Shown here piece after piece: positions 25,762 through 39,315 of a stretch of 64,000 bases of DNA. The position numbers and the translations under genes were made by a program. Source of the DNA: Kryptolebias marmoratus (Eukaryota; Chordata; Actinopteri; Cyprinodontiformes; Rivulidae); contig NC_051443.1 in assembly GCF_001649575.2 (NCBI RefSeq), forward strand, positions 19,716,882 through 19,780,881, read 5' to 3'. The stretch's first letter is position 1, and the number at the start of each line of letters is the position of its first letter. The notes under the pieces were generated by a model, which made no database searches, was not told the origin of the DNA, and saw nothing but the letters and a program-made list of their open reading frames with translations.

Positions 25762-27099
25762 AGCATTACACACACACACAAAAGTAATTTGTGGTTTTCT
25801 TTGTATCCTACTTTATTATGACACTTTGAAGAAAACTCACAATAAAGCTCACTATCTAATCTTTTCTTCTTAAATTGGTTTGTAATTTTTCTTTTGGTTG
25901 TCTAATTAACTTTGTTTTTTGGGGAAGTTTTTTGTAGAAGAACTTAATCTTGAAAAGAAAAAGACAAAAAAAAAAAAAAACAAGCCAAGAGGGAAGGAGA
26001 CAAGCAGGAAAGAATGATGAAAGATGTAAAGGATATGGGAGTGTGGAGAGGGAACTGCAACATGAAAAAAATAAAGAAACTCTATATTGCATATGGCTAT
26101 CCGCGATTTTGAATATTATGCCTCTGATTGCAGATTCAGGCTATAACAAAATAGAGAAACAGGCCTACACTTTCCATGTCAACATCACTTTTATACACAT
26201 CTCCACACACGCACACACACATACAGTGTTTAACTCCAAAACAGATTTTTCTCATTTCATGATGACATCTGGTCCACCACAGCACAGATTGCAATTTTCT
26301 GTCCTGACAGGGCCCACCAACTAGCCATCAGCACATTTAACATTAACAAGAAATTGACCAATAACAGTTTCTTAAGGCTGCTCGCAATTTTGAGCGTCGG
26401 TCTGGCCTGAAGCCCGCAGATAGATCAATATCTTTGTCTCATTCTCCAGGCCAATATATCACAGATCCAGGTAAAACATGTACAGCCACTGAAATCAGAT
26501 CCTTATATAAAACAGTGCTTGACCCTATATAACCTGTTTCTAACACAAATATGTACGCTAGTGAAATGTCAGGAAGCTATGATAAAACGTGCACAGCTGC
26601 CACATTAACACACAAAATGTGAACTGTCTCTGCTTGAGTTGATATCGGATCTTAAAATTTACACACACAAGTGCACATTTCTGATAATCTAAGGCAAATA
26701 TTACACATTCATTAAGTCTGAAATGTGCAGAAACTATTTCAATCTATTTATCACTATGGTTGAACTATTCTGAGCCTCACTTGGCTTATTACTTGAAAGT
26801 ATTAGTATCCACGGCATACAGATATAGGTTTTGGAAGATGGAAGTCCAACTGCTAATACATTTTCTTATTGGATGGAGCTTTCCCTTATGTTTACCTCTC
26901 TTGAGGCAGTGTTGCTGAAAATTGGTAGGGGAATTGAGTCCTGCTTTGGGGACACATTCCTAAAGGTGTTGAATAGTTTTCCCTCAGGTTTCAATTCATT
27001 GTGTCTATTAAGTTTGAAATTAAAATTCCTCTCTCAGTCTATGGAGGCTTTCTTTTCTTTCTCGTGGTGTTGTTGTGCCAGGTTGAACTTTTCAACAGT
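25762..27099. other. Gene-free stretch with purine tract
   Basis: An A-rich tract (about 25966-25980) leads into a purine-rich stretch to about 26060. It generates a low-complexity 124-codon plus frame that I reject. No other features. Confidence 0.4.
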
Positions 27100-27240
27100 C
27101 TCCCCCCACCACCACGTCTCCACTCTCACCCACCGCCAATTTTTAACATTTGATGAACTGGGTGGCAAATCAGATAATGAGGAGCAGCTCCTCACCAAAG
27201 TCAGACATTGAGATAAAGTGGGCAATAATGAGACAACTAG
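27100..27240. other. Candidate conserved non-coding segment (short)
   Basis: Unique stretch with AATTTTTAACATTTGATGAACTGGG-type sequence (from about 27139), followed by GGCAAATCAGATAATGAGGA. It is non-repetitive, and mutually exclusive frames on both strands argue against coding. The call rests on composition alone. Confidence 0.18.
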
Positions 27241-27367
27241 ACAGAAAGTACGAAAAGCTGAATAATCTGACTCCAGAGGCTCACAGAGTCTGAGAAAAAA
27301 AACTTTAAGACAGAGCTGCCCATCTGGAACATTGCCACTGTTACAAATTGTGTTTCCCAGTTGGACA

Positions 27368-27403
27368 GGGAAAAAAAAGAAAGAAAGAAAGGGAAAAAAA
27401 AAT
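27368..27403. repeat. Interrupted (GAAA)n/poly-A tract
   Basis: Purine-only tract with three GAAA-type units between A runs. Confidence 0.75.
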
Positions 27404-27952
27404 AGCAATAGCTTCCTTTTCTGACCTGCGCAGATAACGCCAATACCAGATTCCCATCACCTGTGTCATCATCTTTTCCTCAGCACTTGCAGCATCCACA
27501 CACAAAAACTAGCACAAAATGACAGAACTATCTTCAGAGGGCGAGAAAAAAGGTTATTGGCTTTCTCTGACAACTTATTGCAAAACTTATTGCACTACTT
27601 TTTTGTAAGGTGATGCAGTGTAGGAACACCTCAGCATGGGGTTTGAAGCCCAAGCGACAAACTCATGAAACAAAAAAGCCCGTATTGTACCTCCGTGGTC
27701 TCGTGGGACAAAAGCTGACGGAGCAAGATAAATATGTGATCTCTCTCTGTCAATCTTTCACACAGGAAGAGCCAACAGTGTTGTTAACATTCTCTCTGCT
27801 CTGATTGCGTAGGTTCATTCTCATTTCCTTCTGATTTTCTGTGCGCGCGCCGAATCTTCTGTTAGTTATGCTAATTGCCTCTAGACCCCCCACAGAATAT
27901 GATCCTTTCCCAGTTGGATGGCTGTGAAGCTGTTTGCCCAAGGAGATGAGTC

Positions 27953-27954
<2 letters not shown>

Positions 27955-27990
<36 letters not shown>
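27955..27990. repeat. (TG)18 microsatellite
   Basis: Perfect TG run of 36 bases. Chance open frames translate it as CVCV or THTH repeats and are not genes. Confidence 0.97.
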
Positions 27991-27993
<3 letters not shown>

Positions 27994-30900
27994 ACAGTGC
28001 ACAGATACAATGTGCTGAAAATCTTTAATGATGCTGTGCACATGCATTTGTGTGTGATTATGTGTGTCTGTGGACTGAATTCCCAATTTTCCCAACACTC
28101 AAAGATAAGAATGAAAAAATATTTCCTCTGAATGCTGTCACATATCGGTTATTCTTCCTTTAATTCTTTGTGTGTTTGATCGTATTAGTAAAGCAAAACC
28201 TGTGGGAAAAGAGAATCAGTCTTCTCAAGCTGTTTTCCCTCAGTGAATTACATCTTATGAATTCAAAAAAAGTAGGTGACAATGGCTTACCACTGAAGAA
28301 ATCATGAAAAAGGTAAAAAATAGCTTCATGCCATGTTGCCTAAAGACCCCTAGTTTTCCAAGTTATGAAGTTTTACACAGATTCAAGTTCAACATTTGGT
28401 TCAATTATGACTTATTTGATCAAGACTGTATGGATACAAAGACAAATTTAGTCTTTCAAAAACTTCACCCCATAAAATTCATCTCTACTCTGTGCAACTT
28501 TTTCTTGTACACAAATACTGAGTGTGTGTACAAGTAACATATCGCTGAAAAGCTGATATTCTTGGGATTCATTTGATAAAAAAGAAATTAGTATACTGTG
28601 TCAAAAGCAGATAGAATCAACACTTGGAAAAATCTAAACAAAAAACCATCATTATTGTCTTCAGGTAATTCATTTATTCAGACAAAAAAGGGTTTTCTAT
28701 TAAATGTTTTATTTCCTGACAAGTCAATTCAGCAAAAAGAATTAGCTAAAATATATTTACTCAATATATTCCTAGAAATAGGCTAATTGTTTTGTTGTGA
28801 GTTTCAGAGTCTGACAACCTCTTTTAAGTCCAGTTTGCAAGAAGAAAATATAATTTTTAAAGTAGTCCTTAGCACAACATCCTACTTGTTACCACATGCA
28901 GCAGGCATGACATTACAATAGCCAATTAAGTATTTCTGCCATCTAAGCCTTGAATAGATTTCAATTAACTTTTGGTATGCCATGGATAACAGTATTAGGC
29001 ACTTTTTTTTCTTGTTTTGGAAAAGAATGCTGCACATTTTTTGTCTCATACTTTTGGGTTTCTTAATTATTTATGTAAAAATTCTACCGTACAAAGCGGA
29101 GAATAAAACTAGGCACATTTTATGCCTGATTCACCAAAAAATTATGCAGCTTTTGTGCCCACTAAATTGGACCAATTCAAAACTTGTGAACTAGTTTTTT
29201 TCACAAACAGTAACATGCACCTTAAACTGTGCTACCACCCAATTATGGGTTGCCAGCCCATATATATATGAAACCAGCACGCATATATAAAAGTTACTGT
29301 TGTTGCAAAGCACGTCAAAATTCTCAAAGGCCAGTGCTGTTTGCTACATGCAGTTAGAGGGAAATTCAGAGTTGGTGGTAATTACAACCCAGGAGAAAAA
29401 AAGACGAAGGAGGAGGAGTGACCTGCTGCACTGTTGCTTTTACAAAAAGAGGACATGCTTGTCATGGAAGGTGTATTTCAACATCTCGTTCAATAATGCT
29501 TTTAGTTTATAATAAATTGTCCAAAAATGTGTGAAAAATATTACTGTTGCTGTTGTACAATAGGGACTTCAAACCTAGTAGTGTCTATAAGTTTACAACA
29601 TGTTATTTTTATTTACCTCAAGATATAGGCTATGCCTTGCATGATGCAATTGGGGCACACTGAGAATAATAGCTCGATAGTCAGGCGTCACATTGAGAAA
29701 GTGGGGGATCCTGACCCTCCCTGTGGGGAAAAGAGGACATAACGAGCACTCCTTGGTTCATAGTAAAAAAAAAAAAAAAGTATTTACTAAGTGACAACAA
29801 CTGGATGTAATGACAGTCAAGAAACAAAATGTTTTTTGTTTAATTTAACCTGCCAATAAATACCAAAATAATATATTTTTTGACAATATAATGACTGTAC
29901 ATTGGGATGCATATATAACCTCTACATAGGGGCCTATTTCTTTTTATCTCAATGCACAGGCTTATAACTTCATTACTCTGTAGTTTGGGATTTAAAGAAA
30001 TCTATCTGCAGCACTTACTTTCAGAAATGTCATCTAAAACATGACTACTCCCTGGTAAGATGTTGCTCTTGATGTTATGAGAAATGCTCTTGTTCCTCAT
30101 TATTTAGGGACGTAGAGTTTTTTTGCCTGAGGGTGCCATATTTAGATTGTGCTAGGAGGAATACTATGGGATAAAAAAGAAAGCAAATTGTTCATATCTG
30201 CGAAACTTGAATGGCATGTTTGCACCTGAAACTCAGTAGCTTTATTTACTTTGCAAATTGTACGCTAAATGGAACAAACATTGTTGGTGAATGATGCACA
30301 ATTTTTCACACTAAAACCAGATTTTTCTTCAGGTCTTCTAAGCCACTAGTTAGATTTCCTCAATGTAGCTGAACAATACTTAATCTGTTAAGTCACCAAG
30401 CCACATCAAATTTAGTTTTTGTATTGCATAGTCCATGACATTAACTGATGTCTCTAACTTACAAAAAGAAATTTAAAAAAAAGAAAAAAAATATGTGTTG
30501 CAACATTTTGTGCCTGATGCAGTTCATGGCAATCTCTTTTGAGGCAAAAAAAATACCTTTTCCCAAACGCTTTGCCTTTATGCTACAATGGCTCAGTATT
30601 GTTCAGATCAAAACAGAGGTGTGCTCCTGCTTGGGTTTGAAATTCAAATGCTCTTAGCATGTAGCACACGGATAAAAAAAAATTATGTAGCTAGGGACAA
30701 AAACAGCCTAAAATCCAATGAATTGATTTAAAGTCATTCATTGCCAAAAGATACTTAGAGTCAAAAGCCCTGAGCTGAGGTGCTTATCTGAATCATCCAG
30801 ACCCAACTCACACTGTTCTGTTTACTAAATGCCTGGATTTATTTTCCGACTGTTTCACTTAAGGTTTTTTCGTAACATACATATTCAAAGACATTAAAAC

Positions 30901-31261
30901 AAACAACTCTGAATAATATGCCAGTAATAAATATTAAGCCTTTCTGCTTCATCAGCTGCAAAACTGTAAAGAACTTGACAGGAATGATTTTTCTATGAGA
31001 TCAAGAGAGGAGAAGGCACCTGAAGTACATACATTACAGTTAAATACACAAAGACTAAACAACACTAAAAATAAAAATAAAAACATGTGCACATGTTGAT
31101 GCTTTGAGAGTTATAAATTGGCATCTGCATGTTGAAAGTAGAGAAAACAGGAGGAAATGTGTTTATCCTTCATTATCTACTCCTGTTTTACAACTATGTT
31201 TTTAAATGGTAAATTGTGAAGGAATTGCATCTCTAAAGGACTTATGGCCACTTAAAATACA
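27991..31261. other. Gene-free AT-rich stretch
   Basis: No repeat family, RNA gene or credible exon recognised. It has A runs at about 29766-29779 and 30475-30490. Short frames at 28304-28537, 28982-29194 and 30448-30657 lack any protein signal. Confidence 0.4.
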
Positions 31262-31424
31262 TTTATTCACCAATTAATATGTGCACTCACACACCAATTT
31301 GCAAACTTGGAGTTTAGTGTTGTGCCCTTGGATATTTAGACTCTGGGATGTAGAAGCAGGGATCAAACTGCCAAACTTCTGATTGACAAATGATCACTCT
31401 TCCACATGAGCCACAGCTGGTCAA
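31262..31424 (-). repeat. tRNA-type SINE, degraded
   Basis: On the minus strand it reads a degenerate GTGGCTCATGTGGAAGAG start and an AGTTTGATCCCTGC block, close to the RNA polymerase III B box of tRNA-derived SINEs. Then comes the TCCAAGGGCACAACACTAAACTCC segment and a CACACACCAATTTG-like tail region. It lies head-to-head with the next SINE. Confidence 0.65.
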
Positions 31425-31482
31425 TCCTATTAAAAAAAATAAGATTTTTCTTTCATTTAATGAACCTTGAATGAGCAATTAT

Positions 31483-31665
31483 GTTAGGGTGGCCATGGTT
31501 CAGAGTAGAGATGACTTTCAGTTGAAAGGTTGGGGATTCGATCCTTAGACCTGCCACGTGTTAGAGTGAACTATAAAAAAACTGGAGCCTCCTTTGCTCT
31601 TGATGCGCTTATCTGTGTATGAGTAAGATTTTAAAAAGTGCTTTATAACCGAGTTTAAATTTTAA
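31483..31665 (+). repeat. tRNA-type SINE, degraded
   Basis: It starts GGGTGGCCATGGTTCAGAGTAGAG, with GGGGATTCGATCC (about 31531) as the B-box-like element. Further on are CTCTTGATGCGCTTATCTGTGTATGAGTAAG and the tail AAAAGTGCTTTATAAC. The order matches fish SINEs of the GTGGCTCAG...GGTTCGATCCC...GTGCTTTGAGTGC type. Too diverged to be active. Confidence 0.7.
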
Positions 31666-32559
31666 AAGAAAGAAACACTGTATGGGGATATGGGGAATAA
31701 GAAACACATTTTGAAGCAGTTTGTATAACCTAGATGAGGGTAAAAATATGTGAACTATTTACTGTTTGTTATAGTCAAATACTGTATATTGTTGTATGAC
31801 CCTGCTGGGCCCTCTGCATGTTGCTTTGTTTCTACTGTAACCCAAAAAAGACACGAACAAACACTGGCTCAAGACTCTGCTTTTTGCATTTTGGGGAGGG
31901 AAATGTGGGGAAATGTCACTACATCCCACACACTGAATCTTCTAACAAAGTGCTTCTCTTGCCTAAATTTAACCACCGAATTGTGTTGCTGCAGTGCTCA
32001 ACGTCCATCATCCCTCTGACTCATACTGTATGTGGCCCACAAACATGTAAAACAAAAAGATAAAGTGCTTTCAGTGCAAAAAAAAAAGTGATTGCCATAT
32101 GGATGTGAAAATCTGTTCCCAGGAAATCTGTTTCCTGTAAAAAAAATTACAAACAAAACATAATACACAAACTAAAAAGTTTAGGGAGAAATGGAGGTTC
32201 AATCCTAACATCTATTTTCATAAATTTGGCTCACAGACACTTAAAAATATTTGTTTTTCTTTTATTACAACAAATTCAGATTAGGGAAAACTCCAACAAC
32301 AATTTTCTAATCAAAACCATCAGCTGGAAAGCAAAAATGAGTTCATGACATCGGTGTAATTAAACTAGTTCTAAAAAAGCCACAAACAACTAAAGTAGCA
32401 TGAAAGAAATTCAACACAAATGTTATTCAAAGTTGAAAAATTCAGCAAATGAGTGTTTCACATAAAATAGCAAGCATTTCAAGTTCTCCTTTTACAAGAA
32501 CAGCTAGACTAGTTACAGGGGCCTCCAAACAGGTTAACTTACCTATAAAAATGAACGAC
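31666..32559. other. Gene-free stretch
   Basis: Overlapping plus-strand frames at 31750-32063 show no domain. Nothing else recognised. Confidence 0.4.
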
Positions 32560-32740
32560 AGCTGGTGAGCGCCTTCATCTCTCACCGCCTGCTACAATCT
32601 GTTGTATTTATTAAAAGCAAACTGGGATTTGGCTGTTGGGCCACACTCCTCTTCGTGTATACTAATTGATTTTCTTAATAAAAACCTTCCAAATTAGTGT
32701 TGAAAGGCTAATTAGAGATAATTTAACCTTTAGCCCTCTT
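32560..32740. other. Candidate conserved non-coding segment
   Basis: Unique block holding CTAATTGATTTTCTTAATAAA and GGCTAATTAGAGATAATTTA (about 32707), two homeobox-type clusters close together. The latter shares the core GCTAATTAGAGA with 12466-12477. Enhancer function is inferred. Confidence 0.25.
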
Positions 32741-32819
32741 TTCAGTACCAGTTTTACAACTGCACTAATTTATATTTCTATACATATAACTGTGTGCAAA
32801 ATGTACGGATGCTTGCAAA

Positions 32820-32838
32820 ACACACACACACACACACT
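32820..32838. repeat. (CA)9 microsatellite
   Basis: Short perfect CA run. Confidence 0.9.
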
Positions 32839-35800
32839 GAACAAAGCATTACTAATGTTTGAAGAAATACTTAATGCTATACCGAAATTTCATTTCCCAC
32901 CTGTGTGCTGTTACCCAGAAGCTATACATAGTTTGTAATGTTAATGTAATATCATTTTATTCTCTGAACTGACTTTCAAGGCCAAATGTATACCAAGCAG
33001 AAACATGAGCCGTATTAATAAAACAAAAAAAAATTATCAACAAATTTGTGCATTAACATGATACATTTAATTGCAGCTGTTTGAATGATGAAATGATAAA
33101 AAGTAAGAAAAATATTTTATAACAGCTTACAATAAGACTACCTTTTATATTTGTTACTAAATTAGGTTTTTAACTTGTAAACACTTTATAAATTAACAAA
33201 CACTTTAAAAAAAGAGGTATAAGACCATTTTTTGCATACTGATTCAAGTTCATTCAAGTGTTAAGTATGATTGATGTTATGTTTTGAAGGCTTATTGTAC
33301 TGAAAGCTTTAAACTCCAATCACACAGCTATAATTGAAAAGAGGAGCAAGAGAACAGATTGTGTCAGCCTGATTGTAACATCACTGAGCTGGTCATACAA
33401 CTGAGACAGCCACAGAAAAACTCTGGTAAGTTTCAAAGACAACAATTTACCTGCTATCTAACGGACAAAAAGTGGACAAATTGCTGGTCTAAAGAGTCCA
33501 AATGCTATTTTTAAAGACATTCTTTATATCATTTTGTGGATCTTTAAACTACCACTAAATGTTTACAATGTTTTGTGTTCATCTTTTATTGTGCTTTATC
33601 CATTGCTTCAGCACCTCTTGTCATCTTTTGACATTTTTCATTTTCTCACTGTAAGTTTTCTCTATAAGTAGCCATTTGTTCTTTCAACTGAGAAGAGTTT
33701 TCTTCAAAATCAATAGCTTCTATGGACTTGGGCTATTTTTTTTTTTACTAAACCGTTACTTAAAATGACAAAGACGTGCAACCCAACCCAGAATTACACC
33801 AAAGATCTTTCAAGCTAAAAATTAATATCCACTGAAACTCTTGGAAGTAATTATAGTAATAGTAGTAATTTCACAGTTTTAATGTGTCCAGTGTCGCTTA
33901 AAGTTAACTTTCTTTCTAATATGAAACAGTTTTATCTCGTTTTTTTTTCTAGCAAAGAGAAAGTTTCAACAATCAGATGGTAGACATTCTTGTTATTGAT
34001 CTGTTTCCAGCCAGAAAATCTTTTTACTTAAAACAAGCTTTGTTTTGCGTTTTCAAAATGATAAGTTACATCAAAAACACTCAGATAGAAACAACGAAAA
34101 TAACGGTTTTAGTATTCAGGCAGATGCAGTTATTGCAAAAGGCATTACCGCGAAAACGAAACAAAACAAATAACTGAGGTAGCAGAAACCAAACCTGAGG
34201 ATATTACAGAAAGTAAAATAAGAAAAATGACAGTTTCAGGTTCAGAGGAGGACTGAAAGACATTACTTATAATAGACTCAGTGCTTAACTACAATTCAAG
34301 CATGAACACTTAAATAACCCTATTGATGTTGTCTCAAGAATTGTCAATAAAGCTGAACTGATTTAATGTCCTAATGTTACTGAAACAGCAGTAAAGCTTA
34401 GTGAACAATATGTGCCTCTAATCTTGACCCTCTGTGGGTGAAATATAAAAGTCTTATTGACTTTTAAAGTTGCAATTTCACTGCTGAACCTAATAGGAGG
34501 GATCTTGACATGGCTGAGGTTTGCCACACCAACAGGTTTATAACTGATGAGTACATATATAACTACTGATCAGATTAGTATCAAAACTAACAACAACAAC
34601 AAAAAAAATAATAATATAATAATCTCAAATGCTTTTATGGAAAAAAAATGTAAAAGTCTGAAAGTTTTTAGCTGCTGTGATTTCAAGAATATTTATGTGT
34701 GAACAGAAGCAGAAGCTGAAGAAAAAAAAGAATAAAATAAATATAGACCTTATTTTAAATTAAAGCTAAATGTGTTTCGGTTTTGTAACTTTTCAACTTT
34801 CAGCCCACTCGATTCTGGCCTACACACATCCAAAAGAGCAGGCAAATTCCAAGAGAGTGTCCTCCCACATTTACAACACTACCCTTAATAACAGGTACTT
34901 ACCTTCCAACACAAGTGATTAAAACTGTTTAAAGCAAGGGTATACTCTAATCATGAGCACAAGACTTACTTGCTCAGACTTTAGCGGTAATAACAAGGCC
35001 ATTTAAGTATTGAGAGACCAGGGCAAGAACAAACTCCTCAGTCAGATCCTGCGGGGACTGGATATAGTCTTGGCAGAGGTGTGTTGAGATATTTGCAGGA
35101 ATACGATTAAATAAAGAAAAATAATTACAGGGAAAAGGTCTCATTGAGGGTCCGGGAGCCAAAGACCCCCAAAGTTTGTGGATTTTCACATAATTTGGAG
35201 CTATTTTTGAGTTTTTTTGCACCTAGATAGGAGATAATTTTCCACAATGTATTAAACATAAACCCTTAAAACAAAGACATTTCACATACTCTAAGACCAT
35301 ACTGGCAACAGACCATAACAGATCATACTGGCAACTCTGACTTTATACTTTATTTCTGCATTGACATGTAATCTTATACTTAGCATTATGTTACTTTTTC
35401 ATAAGAATAATCCTTTTGTATATCAGAGCTGAATGACAAGCATTCCTTTGCAAACAAGAAGCCAAACATATGTTTTTCACACAATAAGCTGGGGTTTTAG
35501 GGGCAGATGCTGCTACTTACATTTTTGCAATGATGTCATTGAAAGTCATTAATTTTGACTTTTATCAGTGAACATAAATTACTTTATTAAATGATTACAT
35601 AACTGCTGACATCTTTCAAAACATAGAGGGACACTTGGATGTTAGACTAAATAAAACAAGGCTTCATTGGGCAAAAACAGAACATGACCAGAACAGAAAA
35701 GTTGCATTCATCAGAACGTAAGTTAGCAGCAATACAGACTACTGGTGACTCATAAATATCCAAAGAGTCAGACAGGTACCCAGAAATCAGCTCAACTCAG

Positions 35801-38472
35801 GAAAGTTTGAAGCCATCAAAATGTTTACTTTGCCACTCATTAAATGCATGTTTGAAATTGAAATCTAACTACACAAGAAATTAGATAATATTCCCAAACT
35901 TCTCACACTATAGAAGTTTCCACTTTGAAGCTTGATAAGGGCCAGAAAGGAACAGAGAAAAGGTTAGTGATTGCAGGAACTCCTAGAGCATCTTTAAGTA
36001 CATCTAAATGATGGTCCCAAAGGATGAACTGTGAAGTGAGTAAGTCTAGCAGCTGAAGACAGTAAATGATGAGGAGAAAGTAGAGTTATTGTAAAAGATC
36101 CTTTCCTGTGATGCATCTTTAGCAGAAAGAAGTGTGATAGTTATCGAGAAATCCTCCCCATGGCATGGAAAGTCTGACATGTAAGGCAGCAGATAAGACC
36201 CAAGGTGCAGATTGTGCAAAGATGCCCCCCACTGTCCAGCACACAAAAGCAGGATGCGAAATAGAGGCAGAGGCAGGATAAACTGAGAAGCAAAACCAGA
36301 CAGCTGGAAAAGAGTACCAGGATCTCTGTGTCAACCACAGATTAGAAATCCCTAAATTCCAAAGGAGCAAGTAACCAAAGGTGGTTTACAACAAAAAAGA
36401 AAATACCCCATGTGATGGAAAAGTCTACATCAAATATCAGCTGCTGAAGAACCAACAGGACATTAAATCATGTAGTTGACATAAGAGTTCAGTCAAGATG
36501 CGCGCAGCAATCATAAATGGGAAGCAACATTGACACAATGTAGCAGGTGAAGTCCAAAGTATCCCAGACGTTTTAGAAGAATTAAGACTTGTGATCCTCA
36601 ACCTGAAAGAGTTGATCAAGGACATTTCAGGGACAGTATTTATGCTCTTTTTCAACAAGACCGCAGTTCAAGAACATAGTAGCAGAAAACCCTAAATTAA
36701 AAAAAAACATATACTTTGATTTCTGAATAACATTACATTGTGAAGTAGATATTGTATATAAAAAAACATACAAATATTTTTGACATTACACAAATCATTC
36801 AACATGATCACATTACTAGAATGTTCTACGTTTTAACATAAACAATAATCTACGACGTACTTGCTGTGATAAAAATGTGGGCAAATAAAATTATACCATC
36901 ACTGCTTGACTGCCTGATATTTTTCATACTGATGGCAGTAAATGTCACACATCAGTTCACCTTGGCTGCTGAATGGAAAGCATCCTGCTGAAGACCTCAG
37001 CTTCGTGGGATTACTTTAAAAGAAGGCCCAACTAATATGACTCAAAAGGCTTAATGGCACCAGCTATAAAGGTGTGATATCTAAAGCAAAACTCAAAATG
37101 TATTTTTGTCTGTAATCTTTGGGTAGCATTATAAGTAGTATTGATGTCAGATGGTCACAGTCACGCCTTTCTCTGGACCACACAGTGAGATAAATGACTA
37201 AATTTGAGCTGCAGCACAGCGTAAGATGTGACGATAACACTGAAGGCATTACTCAAAATGTACATATAGGCGAAGAAGATTACAGAGGAGGGGCAAAGCG
37301 TTTGGTGCAGTCTTTCAGCTCCAACGGAAGAGAGGATTTGATTTGTATGATCTCTGCATTCTGTAATCAGCTGGTCAAAATAAACCATTGCAGCAAGCCG
37401 ACACGGTCCCTTGTACACTGACTGATGCAATGATTCAAAATGCTGGCCAAATCTAAGTTAAAATAGTTGTGATGCATCTGTGGTTTAAACTGTTAAATGT
37501 TTGATTGTCATGAATTTTAAGATTTACCAATTCTTGTCGGCTCAACAAGTGAACCACAGGCAGCCAAAAGTGCACTGAAGTGCAGCTTTTAATAAGGAAG
37601 AAAGTTTGTGATAGGTCCTTATTATAACACCCAGGAGCTCGTAGATGAAGTGGTTATGAATTAGATTAGAAAAGATGCGTTGAGGATGCAGCCATGAGAC
37701 TTTGTCTACATCCCTTGATGCCTTTTGACTGGAAACTGTAATCAAAACTGGTACCATGTGAAACTGAATTGATGATCAATAAAAGCAGTAACTTTATTAA
37801 ATGATAACTGCTGAGAACGGCCATTTAGCATGATCATCAACCCATAATGCATTGTGCAGGAAAAGTAATGATGAGCTCTGTATAAAATACAAGATAAACT
37901 ATCATTTAACAGCCACATAAAATAAATATGTGTATGTTTTTCACAATGTGTTGTAGTATGCCAGGGGAATTAGATGTTATTATGGTGTATAATTACAAGC
38001 CTAAGGCAGTGTCAGTTTGAAACTGCTCTACCATAGTGGCACACCACAGATAAAAAGTCATCTGAATGCTATAAGCAGTATGTTGTTGTTGAATTTTATG
38101 AGATTTTCCTAAAATAAATCTATAAATACATTTAAATAGAACAACTTCAAAAACATTACATTCTTTGTGAGCTTTTCATCCTAAATACATACTCTTATTT
38201 TTAAAAAGGTATGTATTGCATACGGAATTACTTTTCAATACAATGTAATGTAATATGTAATTAATTTAGTTATATTTTTGGTAACTCTCATGGACTGTAT
38301 GTTAAGTTAGTAAATGAAGATTATGATAAACCTTTGTGAGAAAAATATATATTTTTGAAAAGAAAAATAAATCTCCACCACAGCTTTTTTCCTTTTTTAA
38401 AGTCAGAAAGCAGCCCTCCATTTTGCACAAACTGTTTGTATCACAACCTACTGCATGCTAGGCAATAAAAGA
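32839..38472. other. Long gene-free stretch, possibly with old decayed coding DNA
   Basis: No repeat family recognised. Around 34974-35222, 36046-36658 and 37064-37757 the minus strand has several open frames, some with hydrophobic runs (for example near 37230-37290). Together they might be remnants of an old protein-coding element, but I cannot place any domain and the frames do not join. The rest is AT-rich with nothing seen. Confidence 0.3.
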
Positions 38473-38511
38473 GTGTTTCAAAATGTCCTACTGATGGACA
38501 TTTTGAAACAC
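38473..38511. repeat. Perfect 16-bp inverted repeat (hairpin)
   Basis: Left arm GTGTTTCAAAATGTCC (38473-38488), 7-base spacer, and right arm GGACATTTTGAAACAC (38496-38511), a perfect match. It could be two abutting terminal inverted repeats of a collapsed DNA transposon. It is not followed by a T-run terminator. Confidence 0.85.
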
Positions 38512-39315
38512 CCCGTATAGTCTATCTGACATTTTGTGAGTGTGTGCAGGTATCTTATATGTTTTGTGCCTGTCAGAGTGTTCGTCTGCTAGAGACAACC
38601 TAGAGAGACTGCTGGGTAAAAGCAATCTGGTGGCTGGAGACTTATAATATCCTCTGAGACTCAAAACAGCAGGGAGTTGACTGACACAATGAAATCTTTT
38701 TTTTTCTTCCTTATTTTTTTTCACACTTTTCATTTCAAACACTACCTTTGCAAGCTTTGTTGTATCTTGTCAACAACATAAGGTTGATGTAATGGGACCC
38801 TGGGATTCATGAAAGGCACAAATAAATACATTTTATCGTTAACTTTTAGTTGTATTCTCATCACCGTGAGCAACACCTGAGACTCTAAAGGTAGATTTTT
38901 TTGTGTTTTTTTTATTTTTTTGTAAGGCTAAACATTGAAGACATTTTCTCATTTTCTCCTCAACCAAGAAAAAATTGTTTACATCAATTAAAATAATTTA
39001 GATCTTTTGTGTAGCAGTTAATTGAAGAAGCGACAGCAATAATCCTTGGCAAAGAATTACGTCAAAGTCATATTGCACTCTAATATGGACTGCACAGCAT
39101 ACCACAGTTATTTTTTCAACTAAACTGTCTCCAAAATGAAGCATCCAGAACTTTATAATTGGAATACATGCATGTCAAAACCCAAATAAAAAACTATAAT
39201 AACATTATTAAGATGGTAAAAATCTATTCTTACATTGGCTTTTTTCTATTGTACGTAGTATAAATCAAAATAATTATATGCTTTGTCATATCAAATAAAT
39301 TTTATTTCTTATTTG
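38512..39315. other. Gene-free stretch
   Basis: AT-rich, with T runs near 38696-38720 and 38896-38930. The minus frame 38488-38742 starts inside the hairpin and is unsupported. Confidence 0.4.

Noticed and set aside
25950..26324. 124-codon plus-strand frame
   Set aside because: It begins in an A-rich and purine tract and reads as lysine-rich low-complexity residues, then unrelated sequence. No domain or splice context.
26831..27408. Overlapping 126- and 124-codon frames on opposite strands
   Set aside because: They overlap head-on, neither is recognisable, and part of the minus frame is the GAAA/poly-A tract.
27750..28131. Frames with THTHTH or VCVCVC runs
   Set aside because: They are translations of the (TG)18 microsatellite.
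31531..31543. B-box-like GGGGATTCGATCC as a possible tRNA gene
   Set aside because: The cloverleaf cannot be completed and the surroundings match a SINE.
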